DNA of 30,643 nucleotides from an uncultured Angelakisella sp. (GCA_934524965.1 CAKSYU010000022.1:1-30643), one strand, 5' to 3'. Counted from the first letter of the stretch, positions 14,045 to 21,857 are shown. The notes: generated from the sequence alone by a model not told the origin. Numbers and translations are program-made.

Positions 14045-15451
14045 TTAAACGAGGTCGGCTTTCAGTCCGGGAATTCTGGCGGAAGCCTTGGTGAGCAGCT
14101 CGCGACCGACGGCAGCGGCATAGTCCCGCTTTTCTTCCTCGTTTACCTTGGTCAGGCGACCGTTCTGCACCACGGTCTCGCCGTTGACCACGACGGTCTC
14201 TATCATTCTGGCGTCGCCGCTGAGAACGATGCAGTCCACGGGGTCATTGCAGCCGCCGGCATATTGCAGCTGGTCCCAGTTCATCAGGGTGAAATCCGCC
14301 GCCATGCCGGGCGCCAGATGACCGATGTCATCACGACCCAGCGCCGCGGCGCCGCCGGCGGTGGCAAGGTACAGAATGTCCTCGCAGCCGATGGAATCAT
14401 CGCCCCAGCTGAGACGGTTGAGCAGGTAGCTGACACGGATCTCCTCCATCATGCTGGCAGAGTTGCTGCTGGCAGCGCCGTCCACACCGATGCCGAAGCG
14501 CTTGACGCCGGCACGCAGCAGGTCGGGGATCCGGCAGGAGCCGGAGCTGAGGTACATATTGGAGATGGGGCAGGTGGAGATACCGGTGTTGGTATCCGCC
14601 ATCAGCTGCACTTCCTCATCGTTGAGGTGAATGCAGTGGGCATAGTAGAAGCGGTCGCCCAGAAGATCGTGGCGGCGGAACCACTCGGCGGGACGGCAGC
14701 CGTAGTGCTCCTCCACAAAAGCCACCTCGCCGCGGCTTTCCGCCAGATGACCGTGTACCTTGATATCCAGCTTTTCCGCCAGATCAATGGTGGCACGGAC
14801 GATCTCCTCGGTCTCGTAGTAGGCGATGCTGGGACCGATGCCGACCTGACACATCGAGAAGCGGGAGGGATCGTGGTACTTCTTCACCAGCCGCTCGGCA
14901 TCGCCCATGACGCCCTCGATGCTGTCCACCACCTCGGGCGGAACGATATCGCTGGTAACGGAGTGGTAGCTGCGCACGGGGTGGAAGCGAATACCCAGCT
15001 CCTTTGCCGCCTCGATCTCGGCATCGACCAGACAGGTGACGCCGACAGGGTGGGGATACCACAGGTCATTGGAGGTGGTGATACCGGTTTTCAGTCCCTC
15101 GCCCAGCGCCACATAAACACCGGCACGGGCTACATCGGTATTCAGGTCCTTGTAGATCTCGTACATGGTGGTGAGCCACGGCTCCAGCCGAAGCCCCTGT
15201 GTCGCCTTGATGTTGCGGATCAGGGTCTGCCAGGTGTGGTGATGGGTGTTGACAAAGCCGGGCAGAATGACACGACCGCTGGCATCTACCACTTCATCAA
15301 TGGTGACGGTATCCCCAAGCGTCTCCTTGAGGTTTTTGCCGATGGCTTTGATCTCTTTGCCGGTGACGAGCAGATCGGCATGGCGGTAGCGGCGGCGCTC
15401 CTCGTCCATGGTGATGATCCAATCGGCATTTTGATACAGTACGGTTTTCAT
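14045..15451 (-). CDS. Amidohydrolase, 8-oxoguanine deaminase-like
   Basis: A 468-residue member of the AtzB/guanine-deaminase branch of the amidohydrolase superfamily, which deaminates purine- or triazine-like rings with one metal ion. The metal-binding motif is NTHHHTWQ (His70-72). HGHLAES has His235 and Glu238. The later ligands are His272 (YAHCIH) and Asp324 (GVDGAASSN). The HHH-TWQ form, and the Ser/Asn stretch after the Asp, match 8-oxoguanine deaminases best. Guanine or another aminopurine is possible. The gene lies 30 bases after a nucleobase permease, which supports a purine substrate. AGGAG precedes the start. Confidence 0.85.
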   Translation of the reverse strand: MKTVLYQNADWIITMDEERRRYRHADLLVTGKEIKAIGKNLKETLGDTVTIDEVVDASGRVILPGFVNTHHHTWQTLIRNIKATQGLRLEPWLTTMYEIYKDLNTDVARAGVYVALGEGLKTGITTSNDLWYPHPVGVTCLVDAEIEAAKELGIRFHPVRSYHSVTSDIVPPEVVDSIEGVMGDAERLVKKYHDPSRFSMCQVGIGPSIAYYETEEIVRATIDLAEKLDIKVHGHLAESRGEVAFVEEHYGCRPAEWFRRHDLLGDRFYYAHCIHLNDEEVQLMADTNTGISTCPISNMYLSSGSCRIPDLLRAGVKRFGIGVDGAASSNSASMMEEIRVSYLLNRLSWGDDSIGCEDILYLATAGGAAALGRDDIGHLAPGMAADFTLMNWDQLQYAGGCNDPVDCIVLSGDARMIETVVVNGETVVQNGRLTKVNEEEKRDYAAAVGRELLTKASARIPGLKADLV

Positions 15452-15481
15452 AATGTTTTCTCTCCTTTCGCCTTCGCCGGA

Positions 15482-16795
15482 TCAGGCAGCCTTTTCTTCC
15501 TTCTTCTCGGGCAGGATAAGGCTGAGAACGACGGCAGTGATGGCAGTGCCGGGGACACCGCTGAGCAGGCTGGAAGCCCAGAAGGGCAGTGCCGCCAGAG
15601 CATCGGAGGCAGCGCTGAAGCCGACGCCGACTGCCAGCGAGATGGCAACGATGGTGGTGGTGCGGGCGGTGAGAGGACCGCCGTTATGGATAACATTCAT
15701 GCCGGAAACCAGAATGGTGCCGAAAGCGGAAAGCGCAACGCCGCCCAGAACAGCGGAGGGAATGCAGGAGAACACGGCGCACAGCTTGGGGCAAAGACCG
15801 CAGAGGGCTACCACGCCGCCGGCGATGGCGGTAACAAAGCGGCTGGTAACGCCGGAAAGACCGCACAGACCGATATTGGCGCTGCCGCTGATGACAGGAA
15901 CCATATTGAACAGGGAGGAAATAACGCTGCCGACGCCCTGAGCCAGTACGCCGCCCTTGGTCTCGCGGCTGGTGGGCAGGCTGTTCTTCGCCAGCATGGA
16001 GGCGGTGGTCTGGTCACCCATCAGCTCGACCAGCGCGATGAAGCACAGAATGGAGATGGAAATGATGGGCCCCAGCTCAAACTCGATGCCGAAGTGCAGG
16101 GGCTGGGGAATACGGATCCAGGCTTCCTCGGCAATGGGGGAAAGATCCAGCTTGCCAAAGGCGGCAGCCGCGGCGCTCATGACCAGAATGGCGATGAGGG
16201 GAGACGCCTTGGAGAGGAAGTTCTTGCTGCAGAAGTGGTTGAGCAGGACCATGATAATGATGGTGCCGGCAGCCAGCAGCAGGTTGATGGGATCGCCGTA
16301 ATCGGCGGAGCCTACGCCGCCCGCGCAGTAGCCGATGCCGACGCTGCAGAGACTGAGACCCAGCGCCATAACGACCGCGCCGGTGATGTAGGGCTTGAAC
16401 AGAATGGAAAGCTGCTTGTGCAGACCGGTCCACAGAATGGTGGTGATGATGCTGCCGACGAGGCAGGCGCCGGTGAACGCCGCCAGACCGTACTGGGCGC
16501 CCAGCGCAATGCCGGGGGCAACGAATACAAAGCTGCACTCCAGCGGAATGGGCAGACGCGCGCCGATGGGACCGACGCCGATGGTCTGCAGCAGGGTGGC
16601 GATACCGGTAACGAGCAGACAGCCGGCGACCAGAATGGTGATCTCGCTGGCGGAAAGACCGATACCGGCGCCGATGAGCAGCGGAACGGGCAGAACATTA
16701 AAAACGAGTACGACGATCTGCTGGATACTCAGCGGGACCGTTTCCTTGATGGGCGGGCAGTCATTAAGACCGTAGCCGACGGGGATCTTTGACAT
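15482..16795 (-). CDS. NCS2-family nucleobase (purine/xanthine/uracil) permease
   Basis: A 437-residue, 14-helix-type permease. The NCS2 signature is visible as SANIGLCGLSGVTSRFV, with the downstream GGVALSAFGTILVSGMNVI. The N-terminal helix PLSIQQIVVLVFNVLPVPLLIGAGIGLS and the FELGPIISISILCFIALVELMGDQTT segment are also typical. I chose the ATG at 16795, nine bases after AAGGAG, over a TTG at 16804 that abuts the ribosome binding site. It is first in an operon with the deaminase and follows a promoter covered by an operator palindrome. The exact base transported cannot be read from sequence. Confidence 0.92.
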   Translation of the reverse strand: MSKIPVGYGLNDCPPIKETVPLSIQQIVVLVFNVLPVPLLIGAGIGLSASEITILVAGCLLVTGIATLLQTIGVGPIGARLPIPLECSFVFVAPGIALGAQYGLAAFTGACLVGSIITTILWTGLHKQLSILFKPYITGAVVMALGLSLCSVGIGYCAGGVGSADYGDPINLLLAAGTIIIMVLLNHFCSKNFLSKASPLIAILVMSAAAAAFGKLDLSPIAEEAWIRIPQPLHFGIEFELGPIISISILCFIALVELMGDQTTASMLAKNSLPTSRETKGGVLAQGVGSVISSLFNMVPVISGSANIGLCGLSGVTSRFVTAIAGGVVALCGLCPKLCAVFSCIPSAVLGGVALSAFGTILVSGMNVIHNGGPLTARTTTIVAISLAVGVGFSAASDALAALPFWASSLLSGVPGTAITAVVLSLILPEKKEEKAA

Positions 16796-16836
16796 AGGGG
16801 ACAACTCCTTCCAAAACTCAGATCATTTTGTAACAT

Positions 16837-16846
16837 CAAGCGCTTG
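16837..16846. promoter_or_regulatory. CG-centred palindrome, alternative LacI-type operator
   Basis: CAAGCGCTTG is a perfect 10-bp palindrome with the central CG usual for LacI-family operators. It lies between the promoter and the permease start, next to an extra TGTAACA half-site (16829-16835). Confidence 0.45.
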
Positions 16847-16853
16847 TTTCTTC

Positions 16854-16878
16854 ATGTAACAATAAATCTTTGTTACAT
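16854..16878. promoter_or_regulatory. Operator palindrome at the permease transcription start
   Basis: ATGTAACA-N9-TGTTACAT, perfect arms of 8 bp. It overlaps the start point predicted from the promoter at 16883-16911, an ideal position for repression. Confidence 0.75.
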
Positions 16879-16882
16879 CTGC

Positions 16883-16911
16883 ATCTTAGCAAGTATTCGT
16901 CAGGATTTCAA
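16883..16911 (-). promoter_or_regulatory. Promoter of the permease-amidohydrolase operon
   Basis: TTGAAA (plus-strand TTTCAA 16906-16911), a 17-bp spacer and TAAGAT (16883-16888), flanked by two identical operator palindromes. Confidence 0.65.
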
Positions 16912-16959
16912 CAGTTTTTTGCGTTTCCGACAATATTTCAGCGGAATGGACAACAATTT

Positions 16960-16986
16960 GATGTAACATTTGTTCATTGTTACATC
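16960..16986. promoter_or_regulatory. Second operator palindrome upstream of the permease promoter
   Basis: GATGTAACA-N9-TGTTACATC, perfect and of the same architecture as the first. The centre-to-centre distance is 107 bp, about ten helical turns, which would suit a repression loop. Confidence 0.7.
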
Positions 16987-16995
16987 AGTGTCAAG

Positions 16996-17024
16996 CAAAA
17001 GCCGGAGAGCGGCTGCCCTCCGGC
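16996..17024 (-). terminator. Terminator of the lacI-preA-like transcript
   Basis: On the minus strand GCCGGAG/CTCCGGC flank a short loop and are followed by TTTTG. It lies just past the stop codon at 17030. Confidence 0.65.
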
Positions 17025-17029
17025 GGAGA

Positions 17030-18148
17030 TCACTTCATGGTAAACAGCTTTTTGGGGCAAAGGGAGACGCACAGCCCGCAGCCGGTACAGGCGTCGGCAT
17101 CGACGGTAATGCCCTCCGTGCCCCGTGAAACGGCATCGTACAGGCAGGCGCCGACGCACCGTGTGCAGCCATCGGGACAGGTACCGGCGCAGGGGGCGGT
17201 CATTTTTGCCCGCAGCAGGCGCTCCGGCAGCTCCTCGAAGGCGGAAAGGGAGGAAAGCGCCTTTCCGCGCAGCCCGGCAAGATCGGTGTAGCCCCGGGCT
17301 TGCAGCCAGTCCTCCAGCTTTTGCAGCGTTTCGGTGATATGCCCATAGCCCCGCAGCATAATGGCGGAGCCCATCTGCACCGCAGTGGCGCCCATCATCA
17401 AAAACTCGATGACGCTGTGCCAGTCCTCCACACCGCACATCGCGGCGATCTCGCAATCGGCAAGCTGGTGCAGCACCGCCGTAGCCGCCAGCGAAAGCGG
17501 ACGCAGGTGGCTGCCGGTGTAGCCGCCGATGGCTGCCATTTCGCAGCGGGCGGTCTCGATATCCACGCCGTTGATGCCCTCCAGCGATTCGATGGCGCTG
17601 ATGGCACGGGCGCCGTTTTGGGTGATCTGGCGGGCAAAGGCGGGATTGAGCGCCGCGTGGTGCGGCAGCCGCACCATGACGGGGATCTCCACCGCCGAGG
17701 TAACGCCACGCACCATCTCACCAACCTCCTCCGGTCGGATACTGATATCCTCCAGCTTGGTGCCGATGGGGGTAAAGCAGCACAGCTCCAGTGCATCGGC
17801 ACCCAGACGCTGCATCCGGCTGGCAAGGTAGCGCAGCTCCGAAGGGGTGGCGCCGCGAATATTGCAGATGAGGAAGGCATCGCCCTTTTGCAGGCGCTCC
17901 GCCTCCTGCTCCACCTCCTCCAGCGTCATGGTGCTGTACAGGGTGGTATTGTACACCTCGCCCTGCCGGTAAAAGACGCGCGGGCTGACGATGTGGCTTT
18001 TTTCCAGAGTAATGGTCTCGGTAACGACTGCCGCCGCGCCGGCATCAATGGCTTTCTGCATTGCCGCGGCATCGCGGCACCAGGGACCGGCTGCCGCTAT
18101 GATGGGATTTTTGAGCGGCAAGCCCATAAAATTGACGGATAACGACAT
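17030..18148 (-). CDS. PreA-like flavoprotein with a C-terminal 2[4Fe-4S] ferredoxin domain
   Basis: A 372-residue protein. An FMN-binding TIM barrel of the dihydroorotate/dihydropyrimidine dehydrogenase family spans about 1-300: MGLPLKNPIIAAAG start, ADALELCCFTPIGTK, PVMVRLPHHAALNP, GVEDWHSVIEFLMMGATAVQMGSA. A ferredoxin domain (about 316-370) has Cys clusters starting at Cys320 and at Cys354 (CTGCGLCVSLCP). The layout resembles PreA, the catalytic subunit of NAD-dependent dihydropyrimidine dehydrogenase, but no PreT lies in the window and the catalytic loop is not the standard one. It lies 13 bases after the LacI gene. Substrate probably a pyrimidine or related base; unproven. Confidence 0.82.
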   Translation of the reverse strand: MSLSVNFMGLPLKNPIIAAAGPWCRDAAAMQKAIDAGAAAVVTETITLEKSHIVSPRVFYRQGEVYNTTLYSTMTLEEVEQEAERLQKGDAFLICNIRGATPSELRYLASRMQRLGADALELCCFTPIGTKLEDISIRPEEVGEMVRGVTSAVEIPVMVRLPHHAALNPAFARQITQNGARAISAIESLEGINGVDIETARCEMAAIGGYTGSHLRPLSLAATAVLHQLADCEIAAMCGVEDWHSVIEFLMMGATAVQMGSAIMLRGYGHITETLQKLEDWLQARGYTDLAGLRGKALSSLSAFEELPERLLRAKMTAPCAGTCPDGCTRCVGACLYDAVSRGTEGITVDADACTGCGLCVSLCPKKLFTMK

Positions 18149-18161
18149 CTCGTGCCCTCCT

Positions 18162-19160
18162 TTACTCGAACAGCTCGTAAATTTCCTTGCGGTTGCCGCA
18201 GCTGCGGCGGATCTTGAGCTTGGATTTGAGTACGATCTCGTGGGTCTCCACCTGATACAGCGCGCTGTCCTCGACCAGCTCGATGAGGCGGCGTGCCGCC
18301 ACCGCGCCCAGCCGCTCCAGCGGGTGCTCCATGGTGGTAAGGGCGGGGGTGATGACGGCAGCGGCTTCGCTGCCCGTGAAGCCCGCTACGGCAAGTCCCT
18401 CCGGCAGGGGGATATTTTCCTCCCTTGCCGCCTTGATGACGCCCATTGCCAGCGCGTCGCTGACGGCGAACACCGCCTGCGGCGGCTCCTCGGTGAGGAT
18501 CTCCTCCCGCGCGGCACGGTAGCCGCCCGCGATGCTGTCCTCCCCCTCCAGAATGCGGCACTGGCTGTTCCGCAGCCCCAGCGCTGCCGCCGCCTGCCGG
18601 TAGCCCGCAGTAACGGCGGCTTTTTCGGGGCGGTCGCCGCTGCCCTGCAGCAGCCAGATGGAACGGTGCCCCATGGCATAGAGATGGGCAAGCATCTTTT
18701 CGGCGGCGTCACGGTAATTGATGCCGCAGATATTGCAGTTTTCCAGCCGGTCATAGCTGCCCAGCAGCACCACCGGCAGCTCGGCGGGCAGTGCCTCCGG
18801 CGGCAGGGTGGGTTCCCCCGCCACCAAAAGCCCGATGGGTTTTGCCGCTGCCGCTGCCTGGATACAGGCGGCAGTCCCGCCCGAAAGGGGCGCGGTCTCC
18901 ACCAGATTTACCAGTATTCCCTTGGGCGCCAGCACCGACTGCACCCCAAGGAGCAGCCCCTGTGCCCGTGCCGCCGAGGGCACCAGCAGAGCGACCGACC
19001 GCCGTCCGCGGTTGACGGGCTTGGGGTCGTAATTATATTTTTCGATGATGGTCTGCACCCGTTCACGGGTCTCCGGCAGCACCGCCTCTGGGTGGTTGAT
19101 GACACGGGAGATAGTGGCGACCGAAACGCCGGCTTCCTTTGCCAGCTCGCGGATATTCAC
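18162..19160 (-). CDS. LacI-family transcriptional regulator of the nucleobase cluster
   Basis: A 332-residue regulator. The GTG start at 19160 follows GAGGAGG by seven bases and gives the classic LacI N-terminus (VNIRELAKEAGVSVATISRVINHPEAVLPETRERV). Upstream in-frame codons have no such support. A periplasmic-binding-protein-like sensor domain follows (about 60-332: SVALLVPSAAR, VLLGSYDRLENCNICGINY, AVFAVSDALAMGVIKAAREENIPLPEGLAVAGFTGSE). The effector is probably a base, nucleoside or catabolite. It is co-transcribed with the PreA-like gene. Its own promoter carries the same TGTAACA/TGTTACA arms as the permease promoter. Confidence 0.93.
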   Translation of the reverse strand: MNIRELAKEAGVSVATISRVINHPEAVLPETRERVQTIIEKYNYDPKPVNRGRRSVALLVPSAARAQGLLLGVQSVLAPKGILVNLVETAPLSGGTAACIQAAAAAKPIGLLVAGEPTLPPEALPAELPVVLLGSYDRLENCNICGINYRDAAEKMLAHLYAMGHRSIWLLQGSGDRPEKAAVTAGYRQAAAALGLRNSQCRILEGEDSIAGGYRAAREEILTEEPPQAVFAVSDALAMGVIKAAREENIPLPEGLAVAGFTGSEAAAVITPALTTMEHPLERLGAVAARRLIELVEDSALYQVETHEIVLKSKLKIRRSCGNRKEIYELFE

Positions 19161-19194
19161 GGGCAGTCCTCCTCTCCGGAACGCTTCTGCGCTT

Positions 19195-19224
19195 ATTGTA
19201 ACATATTTTAATGTTACAGGTAAA
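19195..19224 (-). promoter_or_regulatory. Promoter and operator of the lacI gene
   Basis: On the minus strand TTTACC (19219-19224), an 18-bp spacer and TACAAT (19195-19200). The palindrome TGTAACA-N8-TGTTACA (19197-19218) fills the spacer and overlaps the -10, so autorepression is likely. Confidence 0.65.
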
Positions 19225-19274
19225 CCCATTACAGGAGAATTCGGCGGAGAAAATGGCGCCTGATTCTTGGTAAA

Positions 19275-19714
19275 GAAAGCGGGAACCTTTGCGGGTTCCC
19301 GTTCTGTGTTCATCTAATGATTGCTGCTGTCTTTGAAAAATGGTTTGCGCTCCTACTATCTTCCGCACCAAATAAAAAGGAGCCTGACGGTTTTCAGTCT
19401 TCCCTTACCGCAAGGAGGGGTTTGTGTGAAAGGGGAACCTTTGCGGGTTCCCCTTTCGCGTTCTATAAGAGCAGCCGCTATTGGTTTAAGAAAAGGTTTG
19501 CACTCCTACTATCTTCCGCACCAAATAAAAAAAGAAGCCTGACGGCTTTCGGTTTTCCCTCCCGCAAGGAGGGGTATGTGTGAAAGGGGAACCTTTGCGG
19601 GTTCCCCTTTCGCGTAAAATAAGCGCAGCCGCTATTGGTTTAAGGAAAGGGTTTGTGCTCCCAACATCTTCCGCACCAAATAAAAAAAGAAGCCTGACGG
19701 CTTCTTTTTTTATT
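19275..19714. repeat. ~153-bp tandem repeat, about three units, next to tRNA-Leu
   Basis: Three units of 152-154 bp. Each holds a perfect or near-perfect hairpin, GAAAGGGGAACC/GGTTCCCCTTTC (copies at about 19279, 19428-19457 and 19582-19611), then GCAGCCGCTATTGGTTTAAG (units 2 and 3). A copy of the tRNA-Leu 3' end plus its downstream sequence, ATCTTCCGCACCAAATAAAAA, follows at 19358, 19511 and 19666, inverted relative to the tRNA gene. Unit 1 is the most diverged. There is no credible coding sequence. Confidence 0.8.
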
Positions 19715-19728
19715 TGGTGCGGAAGATG
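19665..19728. terminator. tRNA-Leu terminator inside a perfect 30-bp inverted repeat
   Basis: Arms 19665-19694 and 19699-19728 are perfect over 30 bp around a 4-nt loop. The core AGAAGCC/GGCTTCT followed by T runs should terminate in both directions. The outer arms are 14 nt of tRNA-Leu 3' end facing each other. Confidence 0.85.
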
Positions 19729-19798
19729 GGACTTGAACCCACACGTCATGGACACACGCACCTCAAACGTGCCTGTCTGCCTATTCCAGCACTTCCGC
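19715..19798 (-). tRNA. tRNA-Leu (anticodon GAG)
   Basis: 84 nt with encoded CCA. The acceptor pairs GCGGAAG with CTTCCGC, discriminator A. The anticodon stem CACGT/GCGTG encloses the loop TTGAGGT, giving GAG (Leu CUC/CUU). A long variable arm and a T-loop TTCAAGT fit a class II leucine tRNA. The alternative loop register (UGA) breaks the stem. Confidence 0.95.
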
Positions 19799-19811
19799 AT
19801 AACGCTTTATT

Positions 19812-19839
19812 ATTATACCATCTGCTGTGGTTTTGTCAA
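19812..19839 (-). promoter_or_regulatory. Promoter of tRNA-Leu
   Basis: Perfect TTGACA (plus-strand TGTCAA 19834-19839), a 16-bp spacer and perfect TATAAT (19812-19817). Confidence 0.85.
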
Positions 19840-20111
19840 TACCGTTTCTCGTCAAACACTATCAAAAAATTATATTAAATTTAGGTGCCGCAGGGGGTTG
19901 ACACCGTGGAATGATTACGAGGTGTTTTATCCCCTTGCCCTGCCGCGGGGCGGTTTTCCACACCCATTTAATGGGTTTTCCCCATAAAAAAGCCCAGTTT
20001 GACACATTCTTAACACGAAAACACGGCATTTTACCCCTCGCGATGTGGAAAACTCGGTGGAAAGTGTGAAATACTTTGCGTATAGCCGCCTTTACCGCCG
20101 GCGCGCCGGTG
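19840..20111. other. Intergenic stretch without a gene
   Basis: No coding region is supported. It contains CCCAT/ATGGG near 19964-19976 and a widely spaced 10-bp inverted repeat, GTTTTCCACA (19953-19962) / TGTGGAAAAC (20044-20053). Nothing else stands out. Confidence 0.5.
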
Positions 20112-20140
20112 TTGCATTTTTGGCATAAAGCCGCTATACT
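20112..20140 (+). promoter_or_regulatory. Promoter of ksgA
   Basis: TTGCAT (20112-20117), a 17-bp spacer and TATACT (20135-20140); the gene begins at 20175. Confidence 0.7.
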
Positions 20141-20174
20141 AAAAGGCGTAAATTCACCCCGCAAGGAGGTCGCC

Positions 20175-21029
20175 ATGCCCACCCTTACCGATCCTGCCGT
20201 TATCAAGGAGCTGCTGCAGCGCCACGGATTTTCCTTTTCCCGCGCGCTGGGGCAGAATTTTATCATTAACCCCAGTATCTGCCCCCGCATGGCGGAGCTG
20301 GGCGGCGCCGCGCCGGAGGTCGGCGTGCTGGAGATCGGTCCCGGCTTTGGCGTGCTGACGGCGGAGCTGTGCCGCCGTGCCAAAAAGGTGGTGGCGATCG
20401 AGCTGGACGACCGGCTGCCGCCCATTCTGGCGGAGACGCTGGCGGAGTTCCGCAATGTAACGATCGTATCGGGCGACGCGATGACGCTGAACCTGCCCGC
20501 GCTGCTGGAGGAGCATTTTGCCGGTATGCCGGTGGTGGTGTGCGCCAACCTGCCCTATTACATCACCTCGCCCATTATCATGCGGCTGCTGGAGGAACCG
20601 CTGCCTATCCGCTCGCTGACGGTGATGGTGCAGAAAGAGGCGGCGCAGCGCATCACGGCGGCGCCGGGAACACGGGAATGCGGCGCAATCAGCGCGGCGG
20701 TATGGTATTACAGCACGCCCCGTCTGCTGTTCCCCGTCTCACGGGGTTCCTTCCTGCCCGCGCCGGCGGTGGACAGCGCGGTGATTCGGCTGGATCTTCC
20801 GCAGGAGCTGCCGCCCGATACGCCGCCCAAGGAGGACTTTTTTGCGGTGGTACGCGCGGGCTTTGGGCAGCGCCGCAAAACGATGCTGAACTCCCTTTCG
20901 GCGGGGCTGCGGTGGGAGAAGGACGATACCCGTGCGCTGCTGGCGGCGGCAGGCATTGCCGAAAACGCCCGTGCTGAGCAGATCACGCTGGAGCAGTGGA
21001 AAACGCTGGCGCGGTACTATGCAAAATAG
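20175..21029 (+). CDS. ksgA: 16S rRNA (adenine1518-N6/adenine1519-N6)-dimethyltransferase
   Basis: A 284-residue KsgA/RsmA. It dimethylates two adjacent adenines in the 3'-terminal helix of 16S rRNA with S-adenosylmethionine. The start of the fold is ALGQNFIINPSIC (about 24-36). The SAM-binding motif is LEIGPGFGVLTAELC (52-66), with acidic Glu76 in VVAIELDD. The catalytic NLPYYI is at 125-130, and PGTRECGAISAAVWYY and GFGQRRKTMLNSL follow near the C-terminus. The ATG at 20175 has AAGGAGG. Convergent with rex. Confidence 0.97.
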   Translation: MPTLTDPAVIKELLQRHGFSFSRALGQNFIINPSICPRMAELGGAAPEVGVLEIGPGFGVLTAELCRRAKKVVAIELDDRLPPILAETLAEFRNVTIVSGDAMTLNLPALLEEHFAGMPVVVCANLPYYITSPIIMRLLEEPLPIRSLTVMVQKEAAQRITAAPGTRECGAISAAVWYYSTPRLLFPVSRGSFLPAPAVDSAVIRLDLPQELPPDTPPKEDFFAVVRAGFGQRRKTMLNSLSAGLRWEKDDTRALLAAAGIAENARAEQITLEQWKTLARYYAK

Positions 21030-21039
21030 AATAAATAGT

Positions 21040-21068
21040 GACCGGAGTATGCCTGCTCCGGTCTTTTT
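21040..21068 (+). terminator. Terminator of ksgA
   Basis: GACCGGAG (21040-21047) / CTCCGGTC (21056-21063), then TTTTT. Confidence 0.92.
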
Positions 21069-21075
21069 AATAGAC

Positions 21076-21100
21076 AAAAAGCCCCCTTGCGGGGGCTTTC
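21076..21100 (-). terminator. Terminator of rex
   Basis: GCCCCC (21081-21086), TTGC loop, GGGGGC (21091-21096). Read on the minus strand it ends in TTTTT; it may also work weakly on the plus strand. Confidence 0.9.
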
Positions 21101-21110
21101 TTATGTAGCT

Positions 21111-21767
21111 TTATTCCTCCTGCGGGTCGCCCTTGGGGTGGTTCACCAGATAGGAGAGGGTGAGGAGACTGTCGCCTAGATGGACATTGACCGAGGGCAG
21201 ATCCTCATGCTTTAAGCGGAAATCGTAGCTGGAGAAGTTCCAGAAGGAACGGATCCCCGCTTCCACCAGCGTATCCGCCATCTGCTCGGCGGCATCGCGG
21301 GGGATACACACCACCGCCATGTACGGCTGGTGCTGACGGCAGAATTCCGGCAGCTCCGCGATATCCAGCACCGTAAGACCGTTGGGCAGCACCTGTCCGA
21401 TCTTCTCCGGCGATTTATCAAAGGCGCCGACCAGCTCAAAGCCGCGGTCGCGGAACAGGTCGTCCTCACGGATCAGGCTGTGACCGCGGGTGCCGCAGCC
21501 AATCAAAATGGCGGGGATCTTCTTTTCCACGCCCAGAATGTTGCCGATCTCTTTATACAGCAGCTCCACATTGTAGCCGTAGCCCTGCTGCCCAAAACCG
21601 CCGAAGCAGTTTAAGTCCTGACGGATCTGACTGGCGGTGACCTTCATCTGCGCTGCCAGCTCCTTGGAGGAAATGCGGGTGACGCCGCTGTGCAGCAGCA
21701 TTCCCAGGTAGCGGTAATACCGCGGCAGACGCCGGATCACCGAAATGGAAACCGTTTTCTCGTTCAT
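21111..21767 (-). CDS. rex: Redox-sensing transcriptional repressor Rex
   Basis: A 218-residue Rex, which senses the NADH/NAD+ ratio and controls fermentation genes. An N-terminal winged helix spans about 1-78 (VIRRLPRYYRYLGMLLHSGVTRISSKELAAQMKVTASQIRQDLNCFGGFGQQGYGYNV). A Rossmann domain follows, with the NAD-binding GCGTRG at 90-95 and AVVCIPRDAAEQMADTLVEAGIRSFWNFS. A domain-swapping C-terminal helix ends the protein. GAGGTGA precedes the ATG. No clear Rex operator (TTGTTAAN4TTAACAA type) was found in this window. Confidence 0.97.
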   Translation of the reverse strand: MNEKTVSISVIRRLPRYYRYLGMLLHSGVTRISSKELAAQMKVTASQIRQDLNCFGGFGQQGYGYNVELLYKEIGNILGVEKKIPAILIGCGTRGHSLIREDDLFRDRGFELVGAFDKSPEKIGQVLPNGLTVLDIAELPEFCRQHQPYMAVVCIPRDAAEQMADTLVEAGIRSFWNFSSYDFRLKHEDLPSVNVHLGDSLLTLSYLVNHPKGDPQEE

Positions 21768-21828
21768 GCTCGCTCACCTCATAATACTCTCAGCGCAGGC
21801 AGAGACCCGCTTTACGCCGCTTTTATCT

Positions 21829-21857
21829 ATGATACCCCTTTTTGCGGCTTTCGTCAA
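21829..21857 (-). promoter_or_regulatory. Promoter of rex
   Basis: TTGACG (plus-strand CGTCAA 21852-21857), a 17-bp spacer and TATCAT (21829-21834). Confidence 0.7.

Noticed and set aside
14015..16792. A 925-codon open frame on the plus strand, antisense to the amidohydrolase and permease genes.
   Set aside because: Its Gly/Asp/Asn/Gln/His-rich composition is what the complement of GC-rich codons gives, it has no domain motif, and the minus-strand genes show intact catalytic and transport signatures with good ribosome binding sites.
16796..17029. Purine riboswitch in the permease leader.
   Set aside because: The region between the promoter and start is about 80 nt and filled by palindromic operator sequences; no conserved purine-aptamer core or terminator is visible.
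19275..19714. CRISPR array.
   Set aside because: Only three long ~153-bp units with conserved interiors, no short repeats with unique spacers and no cas genes.
19580..19987. A short plus-strand open frame over tRNA-Leu containing a CGRWDLNPH-like segment.
   Set aside because: This is the conceptual translation of the tRNA complement, a known source of spurious proteins.
19953..20053. DnaA boxes or replication origin near ksgA.
   Set aside because: TTTTCCACA and its complement occur once each with a mismatch to TTATCCACA, with no AT-rich unwinding region, dnaA or dnaN.
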